Assembly (NCBI GenBank): GCA_951230915.1
Contig: OX579633.1
Span: 27,934,574-27,998,573 of the forward strand
Direction of reading: 5' to 3'
DNA length: 64,000 nt
Source of the DNA: Antitrichia curtipendula
Taxonomy: Eukaryota; Streptophyta; Bryopsida; Hypnales; Leucodontaceae
This document shows positions 36,753-48,475 of this stretch, in pieces. The position numbers and the translations under genes are program-made. Each line of letters starts with the position of its first letter. Positions within the stretch are counted from its first letter, which is position 1. The notes under the pieces were generated by a model. The model did not search any database, was not told where the DNA came from, and saw nothing but the letters and a program-made list of their open reading frames with translations.

Positions 36753-37791
36753 CAGGGTTGACAAATTTGAACATCCGGGGGCAAATCACGTCCCAAAAGT
36801 GGATGTTTGGACATTTGGACGCAACATCCTCAGGCAATGTAGCGGACGAAGTGGTCACCATCCGTTGAATGGCAACCGGCGGATGGGTTGACGGGAGGAC
36901 AGATCGACAAGCTAACGGAAGCGGGCGAGTGCACAAACAAGCCGATGGGCGGTTTTGGTCAAATAGAATTTTAGGCAGGGCCTTCTATTTCATTTTTTAA
37001 GTAATGTCAAAGTTGTCATAAAACATTATATTCATTAGTTTGGGAGATTGAGGACCTCCCAAAATAATCATATTGATCTTGACTTAAATCAACAATTTCC
37101 ATTAAAATGAGAGTTTTGATGTAAATTGACATAAAACCTTTCAATATTAGGTCAAATCTTGAAAGGTTTTCTATCCGTTTAACTTGAATCGAGTTAAATT
37201 GGCATAAAACCTTTCAATATTAGGTCAAATCTGAAAGGTTTTCTATCAATTTAACTCGAATCGATGGTCAAATCTGAAAGGTTTTATGTCAATTTAACTC
37301 AAATCGAGTTAAATTGACAAGAAAACCTTTAAATTTTAGCTGAATTGATATAAAACTTTTCGTTGAGTTTTTTTCTTTTAACCTCTCATTTCAATGGAAA
37401 ACTCCCATTTTAATGAATATGGTGTTATAAAATATTACAGTGGATTATTGGTGTTCCAAATTTGAACATTTCCTAATATATTGAATAGAAATATCATATT
37501 ATATGAAAAATATTTTTTTGGGACACCTCAGCTTTTTTGTAGGGTTCATATTTTTTTTATTCAAATTACTATGTTTCTTCAAAAAGAATTTCATTTCGGC
37601 CTTCAGTCCCCTTGTCCGTGCAAATGTCCATCCGCCCAACCCTGTGCGCTCGTCTGCCCGACAGTCCACCCTTCCATTGGACGAGAGAACAGAAAAATCA
37701 TGTATGTGAAATGACGTTGCAAGGTCAGCATCCACGTCCACTGGACATCCAATGCGGGACACCGAGATGCCAAGATGCTATGTCAACTCTG
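36753..37791. mobile_element. 1,039-bp non-autonomous derivative of the giant hAT family
   Basis: Ends CAGGGTTGACA and TGTCAACTCTG, with an 8-bp duplication CCAGTTTA. The first 60 bp closely match the inverse of the right end of giant element 1 (GATGTTTGG for GGACGTCCGG, with TTTGCCCCCGG shared). The ends hold GC-array remnants with many CpG-to-TpG or CpA changes. The core is an AT-rich foldback with no gene. Confidence 0.88.
37085..37400. repeat. AT-rich foldback inside the mini-element
   Basis: CATTAAAATGAGAGTT at the left is inverted as AACCTCTCATTTCAATG at the right. The interior repeats AACTCGA(A)TCGAGTT and ATAAAACCTTTCA/TGAAAGGTTTT in both orientations, so the RNA could form a long hairpin. 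Confidence 0.7.
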
Positions 37792-37799
37792 CCAGTTTA
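37792..37799. repeat. Target-site duplication CCAGTTTA, right copy
   Basis: Identical to 36745-36752. Confidence 0.92.
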
Positions 37800-39019
37800 G
37801 CTTGACAAATTTTTATGGAATGCATGAAGTCACACACAAAGATGTCATTCGCTTGGTCAGTTGAATCAAGCAATGAACCGCATTCAGCATTGGGATGAAT
37901 AAGGCTAGAGAGAGCAGAACCTCAATATCTAAGAAGAACCCAAAATTGTCGGCAGTAGTGGTGGTGGTCTTCTAGCCACCAAAGGCATCCAACCCCATCT
38001 TCACAAGGAGAGTGTTGTATTCACTCATAATGCATTGGGCTGGACTCCTCATAGAAATCTAACAAGTATCAACATTCTTGACCATTTTCTTTGCCTTAGT
38101 TTCCATGAGATCTGTTAGTTTTTGTAACTCAAAGTGCCGCTTGTGGCTGCAACAGAAGTATATGTACACAGACTAAAACAGTCCTTGTAAACGACCAATG
38201 AACAGGTAGTTGGAAAGAGTCTCCACCACCAAGTTAATACAGTGACTAGCAAAGCTTGCATCCACCAAAAAAGGGGTCCATTTCTCTTGAATTTGGACAA
38301 TAATGTCCTTTTTCGGTCCCTAAAATGTGGAGATGCCATTGGCCCCAAAACAGACTACCTTGGACAATATAGACTTGCAAGTCAGCCCACCCTCTTCCAA
38401 CAACAAGTACATAGTAGTGTTTATCAATTGGTTTGCAGTGCCATTGGCAATATATGACAAGTGAAGTAAGTGCGGGACCCTCTTCTAAGTATCCATGATG
38501 TAAATATGCACACCAAACTAAGAAGTGTTATCTATAGTTGTTACTTGATTTGCATTGATAGAGACAATTCGAGCAGATTAGACCACGGGCTTGAGAGCTA
38601 ACAAAACACTCAAATGGACATGTTTGATCATCTCCCACCGATTGTTCTCATACCAATGTTTTTTTGGCAAGTTCTTCACCTTAAAGTACCGCAAAAGATA
38701 TTATTCCTATTCATAATGAATCATCGGATGTCTATGACTCAAGATTTGGAAAAGGGTGGAAAATTGTATTCCCTTGCGTTTCAGCTTGCCTTCCAAGCCG
38801 CCGACTAGTTGATCTACAACACTCAAACATGAGCGTCCAACCTAGAGCTTACAAAATTTCAGATGCTTACAGTCCAGTTTGGTGAAGGTATCACCCTTTT
38901 TAAGGTGCGGGAAGGGCACCCTGTCCTCTTGGCATGTTCTTTTTTCCTCGTGCTTCTCCAAATTGTCCATCTTTGGCACCAAAACCTTCCGCCTCCCATT
39001 GATTGTGGTGCAATTTAGC

Positions 39020-39914
39020 AAAACACTCCAGTCAAGTCGCCTTTGTTGTCAAACTTGCCCTCAGCCTAAGTAAACCTGCATGCCCACACTACTTGCCATT
39101 TTCTAGTGATTGTGCTTGGGCCAATCTTTTGCCTTCTTGGCGTGCATGTAGCAGTATCACCAACACCCCTCTTCTTCTACCTCCACATAGAAATCTCATC
39201 ACCAACATTGCACCCTTTAGGAGAGACCATAGTGCTCTCAGATGTGCAACCAAATTGTATAGAGACAAGCAACAAATCAAAGAGGTGGATTTTTGAAATG
39301 TATATGACATCATTGTCTAAACCCAAGGACATTTGAAAACCAACGGTAGGTGCAGTAGTCACCGCAGCCCCACTGCCTCATATCTCTGTTGTGGACAGTA
39401 ATTCCCCCACTCTGCGGTTGTTCCAACTTGAGAAAAAGGTCTTTACTTAAAAGTTGTCAAGAAGCTTCAAGCGAGGCACCATCGCAGAGAAACCTACAAT
39501 CCTACACCCCAAGTCCCACACTCCTTAATACCTACCTACCATGTGCCCACGCCCACAAATGAAATGGATTCCATTCTCACCGTGCCACAGAAGTAAGCAA
39601 AGCATGAAGCAATACAAGAAAGCAACAACAAAATGCAAGTGATGCGAAATTCATGAGGTTGATTGTCATATCACCCAAATGCCGCCCAAAAAACCCGTCC
39701 TATGCCAACGACCCATTCAAAACTTTAATCAAAGCCTCCATTTCTGTCGTTCAGTAAATGCAAAGAGAGAGTGTGAGCTCCCAATTTGTCATTTGGGACT
39801 CGTAGAATTATTTTTTTGGAAATTTGCAATTTAAAGTTAAGAAAAATATACAAAAAGCCATAAAAAGAGTATAGAACCAAAATAGGGTTGTAACATACCC
39901 ATTATAGTATTTGG
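39020..39914. other. No gene recognised
   Basis: May include the far N-terminal part of the decayed transposase, but I could not follow the reading. No other feature is seen. Confidence 0.35.
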
Positions 39915-40127
39915 TCTCACTAGTAGAAAATTACGTCCAAATCAACAGAAAATGAACAAGAACTTGTTGATCTGGGTACTACAATGACCGTTTTTACAAT
40001 TTTCTGTTGATTTGAACACCCATTAACAAAATGGTTATCAAATTTTTGTTGATTTGAGCACAAGTTAACAAAATGGTTTAACAAATTTTTGTTCATATGA
40101 ATAGTGCAACAACCAAATAAACACATT

Positions 40128-40510
40128 TTTGTTGATTGTTTTTGGGTTGTTTTTGGGTTGTTTTGGGGGTTGTTTTGGGGGTTGTTTTGGGGATTGTTTT
40201 GGGGTTGTTTTGGGGTTGTTCTTGGATTGTTTTTGGATTGTTTTGGGGGTTGTTTTGGGGTTGTTCTTGGATTGTTTTTGGATTGTTTTTGGATTGTTTT
40301 GGGGTTGTTCTTGGATTGTTTTTGGATTGTTTTTGGATTGTTTTTGGATTGTTTTGGGGTTGTTTTTGGATTGTTTTTGGATTGTTTTTGGATTGTTTTG
40401 GGGGTTGTTTTGGGGTTGTTCTTGGATTGTTTTGGATTGTTTTTGAATTGTTCTTGGCATGTTTTTGAACTGTTTTTGAATTGTTTTGGATTGTTCTTGG
40501 AATGTTTTTG
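40128..40510. repeat. G/T-rich minisatellite, unit about 11-12 bp (TTTTTGGATTG)
   Basis: About thirty imperfect units of TTTTTGGATTGT and TTTTGGGGTTGT, all with G and T on the + strand. Long frames through it in several phases are repeat artefacts. Confidence 0.93.
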
Positions 40511-41079
40511 ACATGTTTTTGGAATCTTTTAGAATTTTTTGAAAATTATGAATGTAGAGCTCGAATTGTATTTTATTTTCAATTAGATTTTTAATTCAAT
40601 TGGAGTTCTAATTACATTCAAAATCTAATTCACCTTTGATTCAAAAAACTTGATTACATCAAAGTTTTGAATCTTATAACAATCAAATTTGAATAATTCA
40701 AAATTCATATTGAAATATTCTATAGAATTATTCAAATTTGAAGTATTAACCACTATATTCTTTCCTATAATAAGGCCCATAATTGCTTTTAAATTTTATT
40801 CTTCTCAGCAAGTCTAAAATCTTAATTTCTGTTCTTTTTCCAATAACATTTAACTAGATGATCTAGCTTGTACTTAATTTGACTTATTACTTGCTCTTGA
40901 AATTGTAAAATAAAAAACTTTACCAATTGCAAGATCATGATGCTTGGATTCCCCAAAAAATAGTGTTTAATTCATCCCAAATGATTACATTTCATTTTTG
41001 TAACATTTTATCCAAAATTTAATGTATATATCAATTCTATAATTTGCAACTTCCCATCATATGCTACAAAAATAATTAA

Positions 41080-41670
41080 GAGAATATATATTAAAAATTG
41101 CAACAAAAAATATTTCATATTCATGCTTGGAAAAAATAGTAAGTTGATAAAAAGTGAGAATGATGTACAATATTCAATAAAAAGAATTTTAGTTATGAAA
41201 CTAAAGATTTTCCAACCCAATGGTTGTAGTGTATTATTTTTAAATTTCTTTTCAAAAATATTGAAAATTGCATTCAATAAAGAATTTTGAAATTAACTTA
41301 AGTGTAGAGATTCCATTTTAAACTACACATTGAAATTCCTCATAAGTTTCTCCTCCCTAATTTTTATAGAATGATTTGAAACTTTTTACAATATTAATAT
41401 TTTAGAAAATCAATTTCAAATTCCTATTCATTCAAAAAGTACATTCACATCTACGTAGCTTATATGCACACATAGCTAGAAAACCTGTACATCATACAAT
41501 AACTTTCTCAAGATGTAATCATAAGTTATAAAGATTGTGAGTCCTTCAAACTATCCCTTCACAACATGTGTAAAAATTTTAATGAAAAAAAATAGAAATT
41601 CAATTTCTAAATACATGACCGAAAACAATAGCTATATTGTAAAAAATGAGGTTACTTTGTTTTTTAGGGG
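41080..41670. repeat. Diverged copy of the CCCCTAAA-type AT-rich family
   Basis: Colinear with the later part of 10347-11297: AATAGTAAGT, CCAA[CT]GGTTGTA, AAAATATTGAAAATTG, ending TTTTTTAGGGG at 41670. The left end is not identifiable. Confidence 0.5.
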
Positions 41671-41989
41671 TCAAAATTCTAATTTCAAGTTTTTTAATTT
41701 ATTCAAATTATAAGTTCTTAAATATTTAAATTCTACATTAAGAATTTTCAAATTCTAATTTAGAACTATTCAAACTAGATGTTCTAAATTACAGAAAAAT
41801 TGAATATGAATTGTGACCAAATCACCTCCTAGTAAAATGTTTGCCAAATATTCATAATATCTTAAATTAAATTCAAGTTTTTATTACTAAAATTTCATGT
41901 GGGAAAAGTTTAAACCACCAAGTTTGACATTTTACATGCAAAGGGATTATTTTTTATTAACTTAGTAATTCACAATTCAGTATTTTTTC

Positions 41990-42335
41990 AACTCAGCATA
42001 CTTCTGAGGCTGTTTTCACATAGTACAGTACTTTTTTTGAAAAATCTTTGGACTAAGAAAAGTTGGAAAATGAAGTTAACTTCCATTTCCAACAATCCGT
42101 TAGTGATTTTGAGTCTCCAATTGAAAGTTCTGGGCAAAATTCAGAGAGAGGTTGGAATGAAACTTTTTCTTTATATTTGTAAACACTGTCTCTGAATTTT
42201 GCCCAGAACTTTCAAATGGAGGGTCCAAATCACAAAAGGATTGTTGGAAATGAAATTTAACTTCATTTCCCAACTTTTCTTAGTTCAACATTTTCTGAAA
42301 AAAGGTACAGTGCTATGCGAAAACAGCCCCCGAAC
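41990..42335. repeat. Foldback (hairpin) element 1 inside the CACTA element
   Basis: The arm about 42010-42150 (AAGAAAAGTTGG..., GAAAGTTCTGGGCAAAATTC) is inverted at about 42190-42330 (GAATTTTGCCCAGAACTTTC..., CCAACTTTTCTT). The loop is about 40 bp. An RNA copy would form a hairpin of roughly 140 bp. Confidence 0.85.
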
Positions 42336-42384
42336 TATCCCATTGAATGTTATTCACAATTCGGTATTTCTTAAACCTTGCAGA

Positions 42385-42700
42385 CTTCATAAGTTGTTTT
42401 GGCATAGTAGACCAATATTTCTCAAAAACATTTGAATTAAGAAAAGTTGTAAAATCAAGCTAAGTTTCACCTCCAAATTTTTTTTTGTGATTTTGAGTTT
42501 CCAATAGAAAGTTATGGACAAAAATCAGAGAGGGTGTAGGAAGGAATTTTTTTTTACATTTTCAAACATCCTCACTGATTTTTGTCCATAACTTTTTATT
42601 AGAAACTCAAATCACAAAAAAAAATTTGGAGGTGAAACTTAGCTTGATTTTACAACTTTTCTTAGTTCAAATTATTTTGAAAAAAGCTGTTTTACTAAGC
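42385..42700. repeat. Foldback (hairpin) element 2, related to element 1
   Basis: The arm with AAGAAAAGTTGTAAAATCAA, TTGTGATTTTGAGTTTCC and TTATGGACAAAAATCA is inverted after a loop of about 40 bp. Layout and sequence parallel the neighbouring foldback, so one is probably a duplicate of the other. Confidence 0.85.
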
Positions 42701-43402
42701 CTAAATGGCCTCCAAAGTGTGCTAATTTTACAAAGCCAACGAAAAATAATGAAAAGAAACTAGCTAAATTAAATTAAATTTCCTATGAAGTCATGCTTGA
42801 GTTTGAATGGTGCAATGGTTTTGCCCTTGGACCGCAACTATGAGGTCCAAGGATCAAAACCCCATGGCTACACGCCGGCGTGGCGCCTAGGTGGCGGCCC
42901 ATGTGGCGCGCCCATGTGGCGGCCTGCCTAGGTGGCGGGTTTTTTAAAAATTAAATTTTTTTTTGTTAAAAAATCATTTTAAAAATCAACGCTTTTTGGT
43001 TGAAAATCAACATGAACGTGTCAAAATTATCGACCAAATCAACACTAAAGTGTCAAATTTAATGTCCAAATCAACACTTTTCAGATGCACGGTGTCCAAA
43101 TCAATATGTCTTAATCAACAAAAAAAATCAACAATGTTCTGTTGATTTGGATGCTGATTTTTCTACTAGTGTCTAGATTTGTGTTTAGACTTAGAATCCC
43201 ACCAAACTTGGCCCAAAAATAGGTAGAAAGAACGAAACGGTTAGATTTGGAGGATTCGAGTCACATAGCCCCAAAAGGGCTAAATCCCACCATGAATGTG
43301 GCAAATCATGGCTAAGTCGGTCCGAGGGATCCACAACGAGGCTACTAGGTCGGGTCTTAGAGTTAGGTTTAGAATTCTCCAAACCCCGATTGTTAACATG
43401 TA

Positions 43403-43410
43403 GGAGCCAC
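43403..43410. repeat. Target-site duplication GGAGCCAC, left copy
   Basis: Identical to 59601-59608. Confidence 0.95.
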
Positions 43411-43420
43411 CAGGGTTGTC
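43411..43420 (+). repeat. Terminal inverted repeat, left (element 2)
   Basis: CAGGGTTGTC, the perfect inverse of 59591-59600. Confidence 0.93.
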
Positions 43421-43429
43421 CCCGTCAGC

Positions 43430-43985
43430 ATGTCCGGACGGACGTCAGGATTCAACCCCGACGTCCGTCAGGATGAAATCTGGATGAGAACCGTTGACAG
43501 AGGATGAAAACTACGGAAATGGATGGACGTTCTTCGCCGACGGGCGGCGAGCTTCCGTCGAAGGGCACGGAACGGGCGGGATGGACGGGTATCTGGACGG
43601 GTATTTGGACGGAAAACTGGACAACCATGTGGACGGGAGGGGGGGCGGTTGTGTGGACGGGTATCTGGATGGGCGGGTGGACGGGCATGTGGACGGGCAT
43701 GTGGACGGGCGGGTGGACGGGTAACTGGACGGGCATGTGGACAGGCGGGTGGACGGGCATCTGGACGGGTAAGTGGACGGGTAAGTGGACGGGTAATTAG
43801 ACGGGCGGGTGGACGGGCATTTGGACGGGCGGGTGGACGGGCATCTGGACGGGTAAGTGGACGGGCGGGTGGACGGGCATCTGGACGGGTAACTAGACGG
43901 GCGGGTGGACGGGCATCTGGACGGGTAACTAGACGGGCGGGTGGACGGGTAACTAGACGGTTCTGTGGATGGAAAAATAGACTGG
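43430..43985. repeat. Subterminal GC-rich array, 12-bp unit GGACGGG(C/T)(A/G)..
   Basis: About forty 12-bp units, mostly GGACGGGTAACT, GGACGGGCATCT and GGACGGGCGGGT, all in one orientation. No gene follows it inward, unlike the array at the left end of element 1. Confidence 0.93.
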
Positions 43986-43989
43986 ACGG

Positions 43990-46180
43990 ATAGGATTGGA
44001 TTTTTGGCTTAAATGCCCGAAGCACCCAAATCTGGTGTTGGCAAAACTTTGAAGTTAAATAAAACCTAACCAAGTTGCTATTTTTAGTAGTATCCAAGTT
44101 GCTATTTTTAGTAAGTTCTTCTTGAAGTCTAATTATAGCATCAATAGTCTATTCTTAAAAATAAATGATAGTGATTTTTCGTTTCAAGACTTTGTGCAAG
44201 AGTACCCATTGCAATTTTGACTTCTTATAGCATTGAGAGCTTTTGGAAATGTGCCTCGAAAACACAAGATCTTGGAGAAAAAATCACATTCAAATTTTTT
44301 TTTTAATTTAAAAAAAACTATGGAGTATATTTTTAAAAGCCATAAATTGTTTGGGGTTATACATGTTCGGCAATTTAACCTCATATTTTTGTGGTCTAAA
44401 TTTTTTTTAATTTTACTTGTGAAAACTGATAAGAGGATTGGAAGACTTCACATCATTTTTGTAGTTTTAACACCCTCATGTTCAAACATTATAATCTTTT
44501 ACTCTATAAGTGATATTGTTGTGTTTTAGCAACCTATGAGCCCCTAATATGTCTTGTTTGAATTTATATGGTTACAATTTTTTTTTAATTGATACGCCTA
44601 GTCACCTAATCAAAATGTTAACATTTTGTTCAATTTAGAGCAAATTTGTAGAAGCTCAAAACATGCCTTGGGCATCTAGGATTCTAGGGATTAAAGTTTG
44701 TTATTGAATTTCGAATTAGAGAAGTTGCTAATTTGATTTTACACTAACTATATGGCAAGAAATTCAAAAATAATAATCCACGTAGCCATGTAGGCCCTAT
44801 GCTAATTATTGCCAAAAAAAAATCCAAGTTGGCATTTCTCCATGTTCACCTTGAAATGAAATGAAAAAAAAAATTAGAATCTATTCAATTTAAGACTTTC
44901 AAGTATAGGATCGCCATTCATAAAGTCATTTATTTCAATTGATTTTCAAATAAATTTCATGTAGTGTGACCTTATCAAGTTAGCAATTGCAAGATATTAA
45001 ACTTTGATCATTTGATTTTCATAATGCCATTTGAGAAAAAATGGAAAATGTTCAATACTTTAATTTGTAAACTTTGGATTTAAAAATAAACATGAGGGAG
45101 TAGTCAATCAATAGTCCAACTAAAAAAACATTAAAACTAATAGAACAAAAGTTACAAAACGTGAATTATTTTTTGGTTTAATTCTAAAGACTTAAAGGAG
45201 ATTTCATCAAATATGAAGCAATCAAATAATTTGTTACTTATTTCTTGCTTTGGTAAAGAATTTCCATTGTTTTTATTTCTTAGCCCCTAAAGTAACATAC
45301 TCTCATTGTCCTTTCTGCCAGGGACAAAATGGATTTTCGATAGGCTCCTATGATCTCATTTTTTACTGAAACTTTTGAAAACTTTTTCATAAGAATGATA
45401 ACATGGAATGATAGATAAACTTATGAGTTTATTCATAATACAATTTCTATTCCAATCGGTGCCTAGGAACAAAGGGTATGCCACAATAACCTCAAACAGG
45501 GGAGATCGGGACACCGGGCGGTCCAAGACTCCGGGTAGACAAAAAAATCCACAGAAAAATGAAATACAAATTTGTATATTTTTTTTCCAGTTGGATTGTA
45601 TTTTCTTTTAAATGGGAGGCTTTCATTCATCCCATTTGGATTAGGAATGGAAAAGTTATGGGTTTCTTGTGGAGCGGGCAATCCTAGCAACTTCTTAAAA
45701 TAAATTTGTTTCTTTCACTTTGAATGCTAATAACTTTCAATCCATACGGTCAAACATCACAAATTTTTTATCACGTCATCTAAGACAAGTGTAGAACAAG
45801 ATCCTTTGGTTCAATTCAAAAAATAAATTGGAAAATTTAATTCATAGGTGAACATAGCAAAAGTGGTGGTTTAGGGTGGTTTGGGCCAAAAAATGGACTT
45901 CAGACTTTAGGGCTTCACCAAAAATAAAATAGAACACTCTTTTACCTACCATCTAAGCATACAAGCTTCTTCTATACTATTATAAAAAGGTTCAATAGAT
46001 TACAAAAATTGACAAAGGCGAAGCAACAATACACGAGGTGGAAAGAAAACAATAAATGTACATATTTTATAAATCCGTTGAAGTACATGGTAAACTAATA
46101 AAGGCTTTACATAATTACATATGTTCGCTTTGTACAACTTCCAGTATTTTATTCTATACATCTATCTAGTTATACACAAT
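43990..46180. other. AT-rich non-coding stretch inside element 2
   Basis: No gene is seen. 45276-45925 starts GCCCCTAAAG and ends CTTTAGGGC and shares CTAATA[AT]CTTTCAATC[CT]AT[AT]CGGTCAAAC with 55445-55490, so it is probably a further MITE-like copy. Confidence 0.45.
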
Positions 46181-48475
46181 CTAGTCTACATCTTCGATTA
46201 CAACGCCGCGTGCTATGCTATTTCTCAAAAATTGTTGCAGTTCTTCTTGCGATTCGAAAGTCCTCAGAAGCTGAAGTGCTTCTATATCGTATCTATCATG
46301 TAAGTGGGAAAAAATGTCATTCACGAGGGCTAGCTCATGGAAGGTATTGTCTTCAGTGTACGCCATTTCTTCCTCATAGCTCAATTCCCCCTCAAATCCG
46401 ACTGGCTGGCCTTGAGAGTTAAACATGATGCGTTGTGGATGTGGTGCGCGTATAAAAATTAAGTGTTCTGGGTCCCAATGTCCACCGGCAATCTGACCAA
46501 AATATAGTCGACGCCCTGGATCACTGTCTCCAAACACCCTCTTGATCACCTCTGTCACTTGGTTGTCACTCGTCCATGGTATGTCAGCCACCGTTCCTGC
46601 CGGGAGGTGTCGGTTGTGGTGGCCCCACTTCCAAAGCCATGTCATGTCGGACCCCCAATGTACTCTATTATTGGGGCCCGGTAAATTTTCTTCATTGTAC
46701 TCGTAATGTTGAGGCATGTGGTCTTCAAGGCCAAACGTTTTGTACAGTCGTGCATGAAATGGAGCCCTGCATTGCACACATCTCTTTCTGGTGACCATGT
46801 GTGGAATAAAACACACGGGGTGGTATAGATGGCCACATGTACCAAGATTCCATCCACCCTCGGGGCCAAACGGTTGTTGGCACATTATACATGTTGTTCC
46901 ATCTTTTACAAAATCTAGAATGGAAGGCCACACTAGTGGCATAATGCCATCGTTGTTGGGTGGCCCGTACCGTTGGCGATCGATATTATATTGGAATTCC
47001 AAGTCTGGACGGGCATTCCAATCGATGCTTGAATTCTCCCTATACGCTGGCAAATCATCGGTGAACATTTCTGCCACCCGAGGCCACGAGGTCAAGCCAA
47101 AATAACGTTGACCGCCATCATTGAATTCTGCAGCCACTCTCCTCACTTCACGTTGCATTTGCTCAGCCTCTTTTAGCGCTAAGATGCATGTCAACTTCAT
47201 GTTGCACATTTGAAGCAGCCTCTGTTCCGTCTGAGGATTTTGAACCAACCGCATATTTTCAGCACTCAATGCGGTCATGGTCTGCTCCAAGGTTGTTCGA
47301 GCTGCAGTAACCACCGCCACCTCTGCCTCGGCGTTGTTGGCACGAAGTTCCAAAGCACGCATGGCGTTTGTTAATTCTTCCATGTTTGTGCGAGTACTTC
47401 CAAGCTCTGCTTCAACTCGCTCAGCACGTGCACGCATAATATCCAATGTGGCACTTTCTGAACTTGGAAAAGTGGATCGTGATCGCAGCACAAACTCAGA
47501 TGTATTGCTCGGGCCTGGTGTGTCTTCATCTGCACCGTATGTAGCACGTTCCACTACAAGATTGAGTGGTGGAATTGAGTTTGTGCTGACCCACCTTTCA
47601 CGCTTTACGAGCTCGGCTTCACGTGCGATGAGGCGCACATTTTCATCTTGAACGGCCCGCATCCTTGCATGATGAACTTCCAACACTGTAGCATGTTGTC
47701 GTCGTGTTTCTTCTTTTTCTGCTTGCAGTGTTTGTACTAATTGGTGCAAGCGAATTACTTCTTCACCGTCAGCTTGCACTCCACCAATCACAGCTTGTTG
47801 GTTTACATCTGGACCGCTGCCCTGACCAACTTCTATCTCCATCAACTCCGTCTCTAGACGCTCTGCCAGTGGAACCACGTCCATTTGCACATTTTGGACA
47901 TCATCCAATGGCACGGCAAGATTTGGTACATTGTCCAATGGCACAGTAGGATTTGGTGCAATGTAGCGAGTTCGATTTGGAAATGTATTATTCCGCGATT
48001 TGCCCCAAAAGCTGCTCCAGTCCACATCCTTGCCAAGAAAAACCTCCGCATATGCCATTTGGCACAATGAAAGTGTCCCGTCTTTCTTGGATCTTGCCCC
48101 TCAAAGTGCCAATGATACTTCAATCATCCTCTTCTTGAAGTGCGGATGTTGGCATTGGTCAATATTTACCACGCCAGATTTCACGTGCACCTCGTACCGA
48201 TCGTGTGGCCAATGGCGGTTGATGTGGGCCCAATCTATATATTGACGACATATCACTCTTGTCCATGGGCCATCTGCCTCCAACCACCCAGGCTTTGCTA
48301 TAACCTCTTCGGCATTAAGTGTGCCCCAATCCAAGGTTGCTCTGTTTCCTCTCTTCCTTCTACCTGGGGGTTCACCTGCAAGTACCAAACCTCTTGGGGG
48401 GTCACCTCCAAGTCCCAAACCTCCTGAGGGGTCACCTCCAGGTCCCGAACCTCCTGCTACATCCTCTACGTCCAT
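46181..48475 (-). pseudogene. N-terminal-domain/coiled-coil/RING-H2 protein with one in-frame stop
   Basis: ATG at 48475 begins MDVEDVAGGSG, with a Gly/Pro-rich leader (repeated G-G-D-P-P). The family domain follows: W, ICRQYIDWAHINRHWP, C-x3-HFKKR-x2-EV. One TGA at 48101-48103 interrupts the frame; it then continues in phase through KDVDWSSFWGK. Counting from the Met at 48067: heptad-rich coiled coils at about 65-160 and 205-315, and a RING-H2 finger with C393, C396, C411, H413, H416, C419, C430, C433. The spacing is identical to the 20725-24206 gene, and both share the following R-x-P-[LF] segment and a W-G motif. Probable E3 ubiquitin ligase type; target unknown. A single stop could also be a sequencing error or readthrough. 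Confidence 0.75.

Larger units (their letters stand above)
35670..39015 (-). pseudogene. Decayed hAT-type transposase of a second family, split by a mini-element
   Basis: Minus-strand reading with many stops, in two pieces. N-terminal piece (39015 to about 37800): VLVPKMDNLEKHEGKK, later FGANGIS near the catalytic Asp position, SHCINLVVETLS, and KRHFELQKLTDLMETK. C-terminal piece (about 36250 to 35670): LDVFGIVYSK, PYITPEMLFASKLDNQ, VKANANATLAPPFRINPLMKL, then MEDESRFSTLKFLKF, which is the hATC dimerisation signature. The family is the plant/animal hAT type with a KWDTLEKH-like N-terminus. The pieces are separated by the 36753-37791 insertion. Stops mostly replace Trp or Gln codons. Confidence 0.7.
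39918..43171. mobile_element. Non-autonomous CACTA (En/Spm-type) transposon, 3,254 bp
   Basis: Left end CACTAGTAGAAAATTACGTC; the inverse of the right end is CACTAGTAGAAAAATCAGCA, and both continue with CCAAATCAACAGAA. The 3-bp target duplication TCT sits at 39915-39917 and 43172-43174. CACTAGTAGAAAA is a common plant CACTA terminus. Subterminal GTTGATTTG/CAAATCAAC words repeat at both ends. There is no transposase ORF. The interior holds a G/T minisatellite, a degenerate AT-rich repeat and two foldbacks. Confidence 0.92.

Noticed and set aside
40065..40514. Long frames rich in Asn-Pro-Lys-Thr-Ile-Gln repeats
   Set aside because: They arise in several phases of one short G/T minisatellite; no start context or non-repeat domain.
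42800..42870. tRNA- or SINE-like words (GGTGCAATGG, AGGATCAAAACCCC)
   Set aside because: Box spacing and sequence are too degenerate for a tRNA, and no SINE ends are seen.
43468..44097. Arg/Pro/Thr-rich frames over the GC arrays (also 8231-8716, 13204-13641, 48692-49336, 51861-52392)
   Set aside because: Stop-poor composition of GGACGG repeats opens all frames; no homology to neighbouring proteins.
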